Part shown: in pieces, positions 1-8,518 of the stretch
Numbering within the stretch: the stretch's first letter is position 1
How the letters are laid out: each line of letters starts with the position of its first letter
Assembly (NCBI GenBank): GCA_002284615.2
Contig: MU069545.1
Span: forward strand, 89,478-107,026
DNA from: Dunaliella salina
Lineage: Eukaryota > Chlorophyta > Chlorophyceae > Chlamydomonadales > Dunaliellaceae
Length of the DNA stretch: 17,549 bases
Direction: 5' to 3'
Position numbers and translations under genes: made by a program
The notes under the pieces: model-generated
Told to the model about the DNA's origin: nothing
Seen by the model: only the letters and a program-made list of their open reading frames with translations
Database searches by the model: none

Positions 1-63
1 GAGGTTCCGTGAGGGACCTTCCCCGCGGAGGCTCCGTGCGGAAGGGATCATCCTGCGGAGTCC

Positions 64-147
64 GCGACCCCTCCGCGGAGGGTCCGCAAGTGTGCATCCT
101 GAGGAAGGAGGAGGCACTGTCTTGCGGACCCTCCGCGGAGGGGTCGC
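64..147. repeat. 27-bp perfect inverted repeat (hairpin)
   Basis: Bases 64-90 and 121-147 are exact reverse complements of each other, separated by a 30-base spacer. Each arm contains the palindrome CCTCCGCGGAGG, and related CCGCGGAGG pieces occur from base 20 onward. The spacer has a further 4-bp pairing (GTGC at 92-95 with GCAC at 114-117). The arms would form a very stable stem in either strand. No gene is attached to it. It could be one end of a foldback element or a remnant of a GC-rich satellite cut by the window edge. Confidence 0.85.
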
Positions 148-577
148 TGGTGTCCGTGAGGAGGGGGTGCCTCCAGTAGGGTTTACAGAAAGACTTAGGG
201 CTGCATGGTGTCTGTTTAAGTGCATCCCACTCATTGTTAAGTTTGTACACCTGAGGAGTGTTTGGTCAATGTGGTCCATATCATCACATAATGGGCATCT
301 TCCATTACTGGAAGAGTTAAATTTGAAGGCATGACTCTGATTGTACGGTGTATCCATACGATACTTCAATATATTTATTTGCTCTTTGAGGGTAATTCTT
401 GGATTTTTCCAGAAGGAATTGCTGATTTCTGTGTTAGCAAGTTGTGAGGTTGGGTTGCGAGTTGTGTCTAGTGTAGGTTTAGAGGGCTCTCTGGCCTGTG
501 TAGAGTTTTTCCTTTTTTCCTTTTGCATGGGACACGCTGAACAGTGACGGGAGTCTGATTTAGACATAGATTTAGAT
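148..577. other. no gene recognised
   Basis: Short open frames here have no recognisable domain. A 16-base string, GTGTCTAGTGTAGGTT, at about 464-479 recurs near 8580 inside a retroposon copy, so part of this stretch is probably an old repeat fragment. Confidence 0.4.
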
Positions 578-780
578 TTACAATGGGGGACCTTCAGCCA
601 GAGCGTTCGGCTGATTGGCCTGTGACTGGTCCTCGCCAGCCATCATAATGTCCATAAGCTCAGAAATAAGCAAAAAAAGCTTGTTGTTGTGTTGCGGAAA
701 TCATGTACGGCCTGGACACTAACTTGGTGTAAATAAGTTTGCTCCAGCGAAAAATTAGCCAAGAAGCAGTTGAACAAGGA
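578..780 (-). pseudogene. LINE C-terminal tail after an inserted retroposon
   Basis: The minus strand reads HNNKLFLLISELMDI and continues to a TAA at 578-580. The same NNNKLF phrase is found at the end of the second LINE fragment near 3555. In that fragment the distance from the Cys/His motif to NNNKLF is about 180 bases shorter, which matches an insertion of about that size here (820-1003). Confidence 0.65.
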
Positions 781-819
781 TGTTGACCTTCTCCTCGACC
801 AGGGGTCCCCGAAAGACAG

Positions 820-1003
820 GGAATTGAGGATTCTGCGTGGTCCAGCAGATGCGCCTCTCTCGGGAGCCTTCGGTGACGGAGGTGGTCCCGGGTTCAAGCC
901 CGGGTGGGCGGATCTTTGGAGGTTCAATACGTTGTTCGCAGCAAGGTTGTTCCTTCCGTGATGCTTGGGGGCCGGTCCCGCTTGCATAGCTTTTCCTTTC
1001 CTT
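820..1003 (+). mobile_element. tRNA-like SINE copy inserted in the LINE
   Basis: At 887-912 the plus strand has a 5-bp stem with a TTCAAGC loop (CCGGG / CCGGG), a good T-arm and Pol III B-box match. Upstream, GTGGTCCAGCAGATG at 839-853 resembles an A box, and a small stem (about 875-886) could be a long variable arm. No acceptor stem pairs, so this is not a working tRNA gene. The copy ends in the shared 3' motif CGCTTGCATAGCTTTTCCTTTC (979-1000), which is found at the ends of other copies in the window. It interrupts LINE coding sequence. Confidence 0.55.
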
Positions 1004-1007
1004 CTCC

Positions 1008-1747
1008 TCAAAGTACAAACATCTGTGTCTCTGCACACCAAAAGGGCATGAGCTTTATCCTGAATCTCAGCACAAGAGCAGCGGTCACACATAAGAGACT
1101 TCCGAGTATCCCAAGTCGCTGTCTCAGCCTTACTTTGTGAGCCCTAAGGCGGAAACGGCTGACATTCCTGACAACGTGTTGAGACAGATCCAAATGCATG
1201 TGTCTTGGTAAGTGGGCTGGGGCACGCTCGTTGTGATCAAAAGACACTGCAAAAATAGATCGATAAGCAGCCAGTTTGTTATAAGTTTCTCGTGGATTCA
1301 CACCCTCAACATCTCTTTAAACTGCCCGCAACCTGTGCTGGAGGTCATCAATTAACTCTTGAATATGAATTGGAGTACCCTGCCGCACAGCTTCAACAAA
1401 GGAATCACAACGCCGAAGACCTTGGAGTGCATCTAGAACTGAGCAGTCCAGCAAGAAGGCTCACGTGAGTGAATGTTCAGATCCGCTTTCAGCACTCGTC
1501 TCAATGTCTCGCTGCTGGATCTCAGCATGCTATTATACATTTAAACAACAGACTTGAACCAGTAAAACTGGAGCGGCTCATGGCCACATTCCCTCAGAAC
1601 AGCCCAGTTTGTTGTGTTACGCTTAATACCCAACGTGCTCTTCAGAAAACTCATGTGACGCACTTGTAGATCACTCGCAAACTCCTTGCCTGCTTTAATG
1701 TACTCAGTACCCCATACTTGGCCTGCATACATTCCGGCAGGAACCAC
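1008..1747 (-). pseudogene. LINE C-terminal region (connector and zinc-knuckle-like motif), broken
   Basis: Downstream of the RT, the minus strand reads SFLKSTLGIKRNTTNWAVL (about 1600-1650), a phrase typical of the region after the thumb in plant and algal LINE polymerases. It continues DSFVEAVRQGTPIHIQELI (about 1350-1410), then an in-frame TAA, then RNVSRFRLRAHKVR (about 1140-1170). After a further frameshift comes CDRCSCAEIQDKAHALLVC (about 1035-1090), the C-x2-C...H...C pattern of LINE C-terminal zinc-binding motifs. The pieces are collinear with the second LINE end at 3480-3990, which supports the reading. Confidence 0.8.
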
Positions 1748-2983
1748 ATAGTCTTCCCAAGCCGCAGAGAGACATATGGCCTGTTTGCCAGAAAATGCTC
1801 ACGAACAAATTGACGGACCCAAAAAGCAGACGCCATGAAGGGGCCAGCAGCATGCTCAGAGGACTTAGTCTTGCTCATTCGCTTGTAAAATATCATGCCA
1901 AGATACTTAAAAGACTCCTTGTTTGCCAGTGGCACCCCCCCAACATGAAACACAGGCAGATCTGACCCTGAGGAATTTAAATGAACCACCTCCGACTTAG
2001 CAGTGTTGATGATAAGGTGCTTCCTCTGAGCATATGTATGCAAGCGGTTCAGCATGGCCTGCAAAGTATGAGGATCATTGGCCAACAAAGTTAATTCATC
2101 TGCATACAACATGTGCGTTACACGGAATCCAGCTGTGCCCGTGACAGCACCTTGCACCCTTTCCGCAATTTCATCAATGTCATTCACATATAGAGAGAAA
2201 AGCAGAGGGGATAAAGGGCAGCCCTGCTTCACACCTGTGTCAGGATTTACCCGAGCAGTCTTCTCTCCATCCTTCAGAATATACTCATCAGCATCATACA
2301 TATTCTTAATGATGGACAAAACAGGAGTGGGCATGCGCGTGCGTTGCAGGTGTTGCCAAAGTGCCTGCCTCGGGATAGTGCCGTATGCTTGCCTAAAGTC
2401 AATGAACGCAGTGTGCAGCCGACTAGATCGCCCAGGCTTTATCGTGCTTGCAGCATGGGTGCCTTAAAATGTATATGGACTGGAGGGTGTTCCTTCCAGG
2501 ATAGAAGCCAAACTGTGTGTTTGGGATCTTGTTTGAGGCTATGTACCAGTCCGTGGCAAGAGAACAAATCACATTAGCGTACAAGCGGTACATTGTTCCA
2601 CTGACAGCCAACATGCGATAGCTATTAGGATCAAGGAGGGTCCCTTTTTGTGCAAAGGGGTCAGCTTGGCCTGTTTCCAACATTCCGGAATGCAAGCCTT
2701 GTCATATAACAGTTTGAAAAGCCGGGCAATATATGGCACCAGCACATTCACCCGCTCAGTGCCCCGGCCAATGACCCGTGGGCGCACCACAGTAGCATAT
2801 TTGATAAGGTGCAGCCACACAGTCAAACCCAGGAGAGGCACGCCCATTCATCTTCCCAATCTGCGCAGCTACCAACCCTTGAATTGCCTGCTCAAAAGGC
2901 ACAGCAACTGCATCCGGCTCAGGCATCCAATTATTTTGTGTGCTCTGTCTTAGAAGAGCCTCAACATTACGCCCACGACCCAA
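1651..2983 (-). pseudogene. LINE reverse transcriptase, broken
   Basis: Several overlapping frames together cover the RT domain. From the 5' side: KMNGRASPGFD (about 2850), then WKQAKLTPLHKKG and DPNSYR (RT blocks 1-2, about 2600-2690), TQFGFYPGRNTLQ (block 3), AFIDFRQAYGTIPR (motif A, with its catalytic Asp, about 2390-2410), KQGCPLSPLLFSLYVND (motif B, about 2220) and MLYADELTLLAND (motif C, about 2100). A frameshift near 2423 separates block 3 from motif A, and others lie near 2640 and 2790. Motif C reads YADE where active enzymes have YADD, replacing a catalytic Asp. The enzyme would have copied LINE RNA into DNA at the insertion site; this copy is dead. Confidence 0.9.
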
Positions 2984-2984
2984 A

Positions 2985-3120
2985 GGAACAGGAGCCTGAT
3001 GTGGTCCAGTTCAACCTCCTGTCTTAGAAGAGCCTCAACATTATGCCCACGATCCAAAGGAACAGGAGCCTCAACATTACGCCCACGACCCAAAGGATCG
3101 GGAGCCTGATGTGGTCCAGT
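2985..3120. repeat. tandem duplication inside LINE 5' part
   Basis: The phrase CCTCAACATTACGCCCACGA and its neighbourhood occur three times (near 2960, 3030 and 3070), and the GAGCCTGATGTGGTCCAGTT phrase occurs twice (near 2990 and 3102). On the minus strand this repeats the amino-acid phrase GRGRNVEALLRQ in a stuttered form. The duplication postdates the ancestral LINE because the second LINE family members would need only one copy. Confidence 0.75.
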
Positions 3121-3150
3121 TGGATCATTATCCTCGAATGGGACATGGAG

Positions 3151-3214
3151 GTCGTGGGTTCAAATCTTTCCCGTGATGCTTGGGGACTAGATCCGCTTGC
3201 GTAGCTTTCCTTTC
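3151..3214 (+). mobile_element. SINE fragment sharing the 3' tail motif
   Basis: A B-box-like GGGTTCAAATC (3156-3166) is followed by CGTGATGCTTGGGGAC and then GCTTGCGTAGCTTTCCTTT (3195-3213). The same order and spacing are seen at 955-1000, apart from small differences, so both belong to one family. It abuts the truncated 5' end of the LINE. The 5' half is not recognisable. Confidence 0.55.
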
Positions 3215-3479
3215 ATGGGAAAGCTGTCACCGTAGCAGTCTAAGTGGCAAGCAATAACCGGAGCTCAACTACAGCATTTCGGGCATGATGGTATAAACTT
3301 GGCTAGTCCTAAGACATCATCGTGCTTCATGACGTCTCTGAGACTTGTGCACTGCTTGGGACCGCTAAAGAGACTCTGACTCTAATTGGATTGGATGCTG
3401 GAACTGAGCGGCGCAGATTTGTTGGAATTGAGGAGGGCGATCCAGAGTAATGTGCTGTTTATCTTGTACAGGATTACAG
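3215..3479. other. no gene recognised
   Basis: I see no coding or structural signal in this stretch between the retroposon tail and the second LINE fragment. Confidence 0.4.
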
Positions 3480-3990
3480 GAAGAAAAATGCCTCCAGTCA
3501 AAGCGAATGACTGCTAGCCTGATCATGAAAAAGGAGAAGTTCATGTAGAAAAGCTTGTTGTTGTTTTGATTTAAACAGGAGTGCATACAACAAGACTGCA
3601 CATGGTGAACGGTAGGCAAAGAAGGAGCCATCTGAGAAGAAAGATGCAGTAAAAAGAGGGGGGGACCATAGAACAAAGAAGCATAAGTCGCATATGTGAG
3701 GATGAGTGCACCTGAAAAGTACATGTTGTCCATCCTGGATATCACCTTGGGCATCGCAGAGATCACATGTGGGGGAAATAGTGTCGTCCTAAGAAGCATG
3801 CTCAACTTTCAAAGCACAAACACGAAGTCTGAAACGAGCTTCACATCTGCACGGTTGAGAGAACAAACCAGTAGGCCAAGTGTCGAGACCCGAGAGCGGC
3901 AATGAGCAAACTAAAACCCACAGGAAGGATGAGCTAAACCTTTCAATTTTGGTGCCTCCACAACTCCACAAGAAGGGGGCATTCACCTTG
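3480..3990 (-). pseudogene. 3' end of a second LINE, degenerate
   Basis: The minus strand reads ARFRLRVCALKVEHAS (about 3800-3850), then in another frame CDLCDAQGDIQDGQHVLF and RCTHPHICDL (about 3695-3775), and finally CLNQNNNKLF (about 3550-3580) followed by a shifted LHELLLFHDQASS. This is the same order of motifs as the C-terminus of the LINE at 578-1300. The C-x2-C...H...C pattern is the zinc-knuckle-like end of the polymerase. Only the last ~170 codons are present. Reading-frame changes and the lack of a polymerase make it a relic. Confidence 0.75.
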
Positions 3991-4009
3991 CTAAACTTAA
4001 ATTCTTCTG

Positions 4010-4075
4010 GATGCCGATCAAAGGTCTCATCCTAGGTCTTAACCACTTGCGTAGCTTTATTTTCCTTTTCCATTC
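4010..4075 (+). repeat. fragment with the shared retroposon tail motif
   Basis: CTTGCGTAGCTTTATTTTCC (4047-4066) matches the 3' tail motif seen at 979, 3195, 5281 and 8661. It is followed by a pyrimidine-rich run to 4085. The upstream body is too diverged to assign. Confidence 0.45.
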
Positions 4076-4319
4076 CCTTTTTCCCATTTGACACTGGGAG
4101 AGAGAGCCAAGTCAGAAATTGCAAAGGAAATGGAAGGTCTTTTCTTTCCTCTTCTCTCAGGAACTTGTACGCCCAGAGCCAAAAATCTGTCATTTCAGAT
4201 CTTGTATCAGTACCAACGGCGGAAAACTAAAGAAGGAGAGCCTGGACAAAAAAGAAAAGAAAAGAAAAGAAAAGTCTACCAGGAGGGTAGAAAATTTTTT
4301 TCCAAGGACGGCATGTGTA
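4076..4319. other. AG-rich stretch, no gene recognised
   Basis: This is a purine-rich stretch with an AAAAG-type run at about 4250-4275. The open frames across it are low in complexity and match no family I know. Confidence 0.35.
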
Positions 4320-4982
4320 AATTCTGCCCTGGACCCTCATGACCCCCCCCCCCAAAATCCGGATCCCCCTTCCAGTGCCTGGATCCGGACACCATGGGTA
4401 CCAATCTGCTCCTCTTTCAAATAGCTATCAACCTGCATACTCAGCGCAATGAGATATTGATACGCAGCAGAGTTATGGGGCAAAAACTGAGGAGCTGATG
4501 CCCATGCGTACCTGCCCTACCAGGCACCCAGAACTGGCATATGGGTCCACAAATTGCCCTCCTGCTTTCAGCAAGCAGGAACACATCATACATGGTCACT
4601 ATCCTGGGAGTTTGAATTGATTTGCTGCGTGTTTGATCCACACCCCTTGCTGCTCAGACCCCCGCGCGCTTGGCACTGCACTCCCAGCCATGCACACAGA
4701 CCCCCCCTTTTACTCGATTTGCACAGAGGGTACCAATCGACAGCTCTTGAGCTCAGGAATCCGATGATGTACTTGTAATTTTGTAGAAGTGCCTCAGTTA
4801 AATTCTGGAGGGGGGGTCCCAAAAACTCCACCCCCCCCCCGACCCCCCCTCCCTCCCCCGACCCTCTCCGATCGGACCCATACATATACCAATCGATAGA
4901 TCTCGAGCTCAATATTCCGATTGTATAGTTTTTATTTGGATTGACAGTTGCCGTCCACAAGTTACACGAACTCTGCCCTCCT
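4320..4982 (-). repeat. degenerate ~160-bp tandem repeat, about four units
   Basis: The phrase TACCAATC followed by GA(C/T)AG-CTC-GAGCTC and an A+T-rich tail recurs at about 4396, 4732 and 4888, with a weaker unit near 4560. Read on the minus strand, two units translate as IGILSSRSIDWYMY and IGFLSSRAVDWYPL, a third gives ADWYPW, and the weakest gives VFLLAESRRAICGP. Several differences between the two best units are synonymous third-base changes. C-runs (4343-4353, 4838-4847) separate units. It could be a satellite derived from a coding exon. No protein family is recognised. Confidence 0.6.
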
Positions 4983-5135
4983 GAATCTACGCAAGCCAAA
5001 GGCCGCGTGCAGTAAGGGAAGAACCCCTAACAAAAGTTAGAGGCCTCACCAGGGGGCCCTCTACCTGAACTAGACAGAACTAGCCTAGGAGAGAGCAAGA
5101 GACAAAACTAATGGGGATCCGGAAGATTGCTGCCC
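4983..5135 (-). mobile_element. ~150-bp retroposon copy (family with GGCCTTTGGCTTGC tail)
   Basis: On the minus strand, this stretch aligns with 8519-8680: CTCTCTCCTAGGCTAG, then TGTCTAGT, TGAGGCCTCTA and finally GGCCTTTGGCTTGCGTAGA. Similarity by eye is about three quarters. The copy lies head to head with the plus-strand copy at 5154-5300. It is probably non-autonomous. No target duplication was found. Confidence 0.65.
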
Positions 5136-5153
5136 TTGCCTGGGCGTCCAAGC

Positions 5154-5300
5154 ATGGCTGATGAGCCTCCAGATCCTCTTTTGCTCTATTCTGACTGACT
5201 CTTTGCCTAGCGCAACTTTGAGGGCCCTTTCATGAGGCCTTTGCTAGTCAGGGAAACTTTCTTGCTGCAAGTGGCTTCTGGCCTGCATAGATATCCTTTC
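5154..5300 (+). mobile_element. ~150-bp retroposon copy, same family, opposite strand
   Basis: This copy starts ATGGCTGATGAGCCTCCAGA and ends CTGGCCTGCATAGATATCCT. It aligns over its length with 8519-8680 (ATGGCGAGCAACCCTCCAGA at the start, tail at 8661). The conserved ATG and the CCTCCAGATCC after it suggest that the family's 5' end could derive from the start of a retrotransposon ORF. Only 18 bases separate it from the inverted copy. Confidence 0.65.
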
Positions 5301-5575
5301 TGTGATTCCCTCTTCCCTCGATAACGAATGAGTGGTACCTGCCTTTGCCGAGTGTTTCCACGCAAAATCTGATATGTATAAGAAATGGTGCCAATCGGTG
5401 TGAACATCCCCTTGTTGGGCCAAAACACCTGAAGGCAACGTGTTTGACGCTGCCTCAGGACAAACATCATCATGATGACGGCTCTGATTAACCACTCTAT
5501 GTCGTGTCGTTTTTGGTCCATACAATCCAAACTGAAATGAGTCTGTTAGTAATCTGGGCTCGTCTCAGTTTCATC
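5301..5575. other. no gene recognised
   Basis: I see no domain, RNA or repeat structure here apart from the left edge of the inverted-repeat element that follows. Confidence 0.4.
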
Positions 5576-5615
5576 CGTCGGAAAGTTTTGTTTCTCTGAA
5601 CCTGCTCTGATTCAG

Positions 5616-5747
5616 AGGTGTCTGATTTACACAAGAGGTGTCTGATTTACACAAGAGGTGTCTGATTCAGACAAATACTAAGACCCCAATCAGACCCTTT
5701 TTCCTCTGATCCATATCCTTTAATTCCTAGTATCCTTTAATTCCTAG
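5616..5747. repeat. short tandem repeats at the left end of the TIR element
   Basis: AGGTGTCTGATTTACACA repeats with a 22-base period at about 5616-5660, its last unit changing to TCTGATTCAGAC. A 17-base unit, TATCCTTTAATTCCTAG, is duplicated at about 5714-5747. Confidence 0.75.
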
Positions 5748-6133
5748 CCTGACATCACTGATTCGGACCTTCATCAGACCCCCCTGATTGAGTGTGTGAG
5801 AAAAAGTGCAAGGTGACCTTTGAACCATAAACCTCACGCTTCTCTACACAGCACTGCCACTCTACCACATTATCGTGGCAGTGGAGCACAATTATAAATA
5901 CATATACATCTATCCTGTACATAATGAGCTCATTCATAGGCTGTGAATGCGCAGGACAAGCTGCACTGTCTGCAAAAGGCCTTGCAACATGTTTCCCCAC
6001 CATCAACAGTGGTAGGTGCAAAAACAAACCAGCTTTTGTATCACAGACTTAGCACCCTCTGAATAAGAGCCACTTCAGAAGGTAGTTCTGGAACAGATGG
6101 GTGATCTTCATCACAACTTTTTACGGGAATCTA

Positions 6134-6903
6134 GATGAATTGGAATGATTCTGAGAAAATGGACTCTGAATCACAGGCAATTCAAACATTTTTTGAGAAG
6201 GCAGTTGGGGCAAAGTTTGAATCAGACAAACGTCACTCTGATTCAGACCTCTTCAGAGCCATTTTCGTCTGATTCCATCCAAGGCAGGTGTCTGATTCAG
6301 ACTAATACTCAGACCATGCTCAGACCTCTATTGCTCTGATCCAGACCTTTTGATCCCTGGCCATCCCAGACTGCTTGGTCATTGGATGTATCTGATTCAG
6401 ACCCTGTTCAGACCCCTTTTGATCTGGTTCAGACCTTTTGATCCATGGCCATCCCGGACTGCTGGGTCACTGAATGTATCTGATTCGGACCCTGTTCAGA
6501 GCCCTTTTTGTCTGATTCCCACCGAGACAGGTGTCTGATTCAGACTACTAGCCAGACCCCAATAAGACTCTTTTTCCTCTGATTCAAACCCTCTGATCCT
6601 TAGCCATCTTTGACTGTTCAGTCGCACAATGTCTCTGATTCAGACCCTCTTCAAAGCCTTTCTGGTCTGCTCAGCTCTCATCCAGACCCTCTCCAGAGCT
6701 TTTTCCTTCTTTTTCCCATGATAAGAAAGGTGCCCAGTTCAGATTTACTCTGATTCAGGGCGCCTTCAGAGGGTCCACCACAAGGCAGATGGGAACTTTG
6801 ATGAATTTGTTTGACTCTGAGAAGTTGAACACTGATTCAGAGGCAGTTCATACATTGTGTGAATAGGCAGATAGGGCCAAGTTAACGTTAGTCTGAATCA
6901 GAC
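6134..6903. repeat. internal ~670-bp duplication in the TIR element
   Basis: 6134-6227 (GATGAATT...TCTGAG...CAGGCA...TTTGAATCAGAC) aligns with 6800-6903, and the DNA before each (from 6066 and 6757) also matches. Inside the interval, an ~88-base unit starting CAGACCTTTTGATCC is repeated at 6342 and 6430, with a third, weaker unit near 6585. Confidence 0.7.
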
Positions 6904-7078
6904 CAGCTTGATTCTGAATCAAACCATCATCAGAGGCTCTTTGTGATGCTATATAGCGGCAGCCTCTGAATCATACCATCTTCTCTCTGGTTCAGAGGCC
7001 AATCCGAGGCACCCTCTGAATCAGACCCTCTTCAGACCAAATCAGACCTGGAATCAGAGAAACCAAAACTTTCCGACG

Positions 7079-7799
7079 TCGTGGGCTGTTGGATCTTTCC
7101 TTAATGCACACTGGTGTTTGCTAAGTGTCAACCTCTTTTTCTTCAGTGAAAAATCTGGAAGGGAGATTTTCTGAAGCTGATGAATTCATGCTGCGCCTTA
7201 TCAGCAACCATGGGTGGATTGCCCCCAGCTGTGGATAGCAAGTTCTAGCGTCTTTAAATCCTGCTCCACTACATGTTTCATCCAAATTCCGCGTCTGGGG
7301 CTTACTTGTGCCACGAGCGTTTTAGAATCACCTGACATTATGAAAAGGGTTGGAGGAAGGGAAATACGTCCACATCTGGTATTGTATGAGAAAATTCAGT
7401 TCATCTTCCCTATCCTATCAGGAGCCTTCCAGAAAATGAAGGCTGCGAGAATGGTGGACTTGACTAAAGACCATCGGAAACATGCAACTTGAAGTGTTGT
7501 TAAAAATCCATGCAACGGTCGAATTGTCGGGGAATTGTTGAGAATGGTTGCTTTTGAAAAAAAGACAAAACAATCCAATTTTTCAATATGTGGCTCAGCC
7601 TTTGTGTTTCTTTCGCCTAGAATCCCCAGGCCTGATTGAACAGCGACCTGATACACCATAATGCTACGCTGCCAAATGCTTGTGAGCATACCACTAGCAT
7701 TCAAACTTAGGGACCATGCTATTAAAGATTAAACACTATCTATAGCACTAGCATGTAATTTGCTTTCAGGGGGCTTCTGGGAGGGGGTTTACTGGGTGC
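7079..7799. other. no gene recognised
   Basis: Open frames of 92 codons on the plus strand (7214-7492) and 102 on the minus strand (7396-7704) lack any recognisable motif and overlap each other. I do not call either a gene. Confidence 0.35.
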
Positions 7800-7935
7800 A
7801 TTTTCATGGGTAGCTGCCCTGAAAACATTTCCATGGGTAGCTGTCCTGAGAGCAATGCCGCGGGTAGCTGCCCTGAGAGCAATGCCACGGGTAGCTGCCC
7901 TGAGAGCAATGCCACGGGTAGCTGCCCTGAAAGCC
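7800..7935 (-). repeat. 27-bp minisatellite, about five units
   Basis: The unit GGGTAGCTGCCCTGAGAGCA plus seven more bases (ATGCCAC) is repeated with a 27-base period. Because 27 is divisible by three, the minus strand stays open and would read SGQLPVALL repeatedly inside an 84-codon frame (7766-8020). The outer units are more diverged than the inner ones, as expected for unequal exchange. The repeated peptide is most likely a by-product of the repeat period. Confidence 0.85.
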
Positions 7936-8104
7936 TTTTTAGCTGAAGACCTGGACTGTGGGACGGCAGAGTGACCAGTACAGAGTTATCCAAGGGATCC
8001 TTATAGATGGTTTCATCCAAGATTGTGAGTGTGGCTTGAGAGGAGCAAACATGAATGCCAGATATCGCTTATAATTCAAGTAAGCTTTGCATGAGCATGT
8101 GCTT

Positions 8105-8361
8105 TCAGGCTGTTGCTGCAGCTCCTTTCATGTCATGAAACAGTGCAATAGGGTTTTTGGAGTTTCGAGTAAACTGTTTTCCAAACATCGTGCAAATCTG
8201 CATCTGACCATTTTTCTCCTTGCACTTGGTGTCTGAATACCTGGAGTTTTGAGTCAAACATATGAGCATTCCGGTGAAGACTTCTTGTGCCATTTTCTCA
8301 GTGCTCACTTGGAGAAACTCTGCTTCACGCGGTACTATGAGCAGTACTATGTTTCTCAACA
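8105..8361 (-). other. unassigned open frame segment
   Basis: A minus-strand frame (8545-8105 overall) is open through this stretch with fairly ordinary composition, reading for example SRYSDTKCKEKNGQMQ and ending GAAATA before a stop. Its upstream part lies in a small retroposon (8362-8466), so the whole frame cannot be an ancestral gene. The downstream 85 codons might be an exon or a decayed element gene. No family is recognised. Confidence 0.2.
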
Positions 8362-8466
8362 GTTGACGTCTCTGCTCGCGTTTTTTTGAAGACTTGTCTA
8401 GTTCCAAGTCTGTGTTTCCGCTCAGCTGCCCTTGTAGGCGGATATAGCGATGTAACCTTACCTTAC
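8362..8466 (+). mobile_element. small retroposon, copy 1
   Basis: This copy aligns base by base with 17087-17197: start GTTGAC, a run of seven T followed by GAAGACTT, GTCTAGTTCCA, TTTCCGCTCAGCTGCCC, TAGGCGGATATAGCGATG and a final ACCTTACCTTAC. It lacks a six-base segment present in the other copy (CAAGTT after GAAGACTT). No target duplication is visible, so it is probably the older insertion. Confidence 0.75.
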
Positions 8467-8518
8467 TGGGTGCACGGCGGCGGAGGACGGGAGAAGGAGA
8501 GTCCGGGAGACCAGAGGC

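Larger units (their letters stand above)
578..3150 (-). mobile_element. 5'-truncated, degenerate LINE (non-LTR retrotransposon)
   Basis: Reading down the minus strand gives, in order, the end of an upstream linker domain, a non-LTR reverse transcriptase, a thumb/connector region, a Cys/His-rich C-terminal motif and a conserved tail ending at a TAA at 578-580. The pieces are in different frames, with at least one in-frame stop, so the element cannot make its protein. The endonuclease domain and ORF1 are missing, as in a 5'-truncated insertion. A small retroposon sits within its 3' part (820-1003) and another abuts its 5' end (3151 on). No poly(A) tail or target duplication was identified. The family resembles plant and algal LINEs, but the clade cannot be fixed by eye. 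Confidence 0.85.
5576..7078. mobile_element. 1.5-kb terminal-inverted-repeat element, non-autonomous
   Basis: The left end (5576-5599, CGTCGGAAAGTTTTG then TTTCTCTGA) is the reverse complement of the right end (7054-7078) except for one extra G in the right copy, a 25-bp TIR. The interior has no transposase or other recognisable gene. It is built from variants of TCTGATTCAGACC. I count eleven exact copies of the palindrome CTGAWTCAG and many near matches (for example CTGATTCGG). It also carries larger internal duplications. The flanks share only a short CGTC-like string, so a target-site duplication is not established. It could be a long MITE or a satellite-filled DNA transposon. Confidence 0.65.

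Noticed and set aside
887..914. Possible tRNA gene
   Set aside because: The T-arm is good, but no sequence near 838 pairs with the 3' TGGGCGG acceptor strand and no clear anticodon arm forms. It was called a tRNA-like retroposon instead.
5755..6027. Minus-strand 90-codon frame inside the TIR element as a transposase remnant
   Set aside because: No DDE-type or other transposase motif is visible, and the frame is short and overlaps the repeat units.
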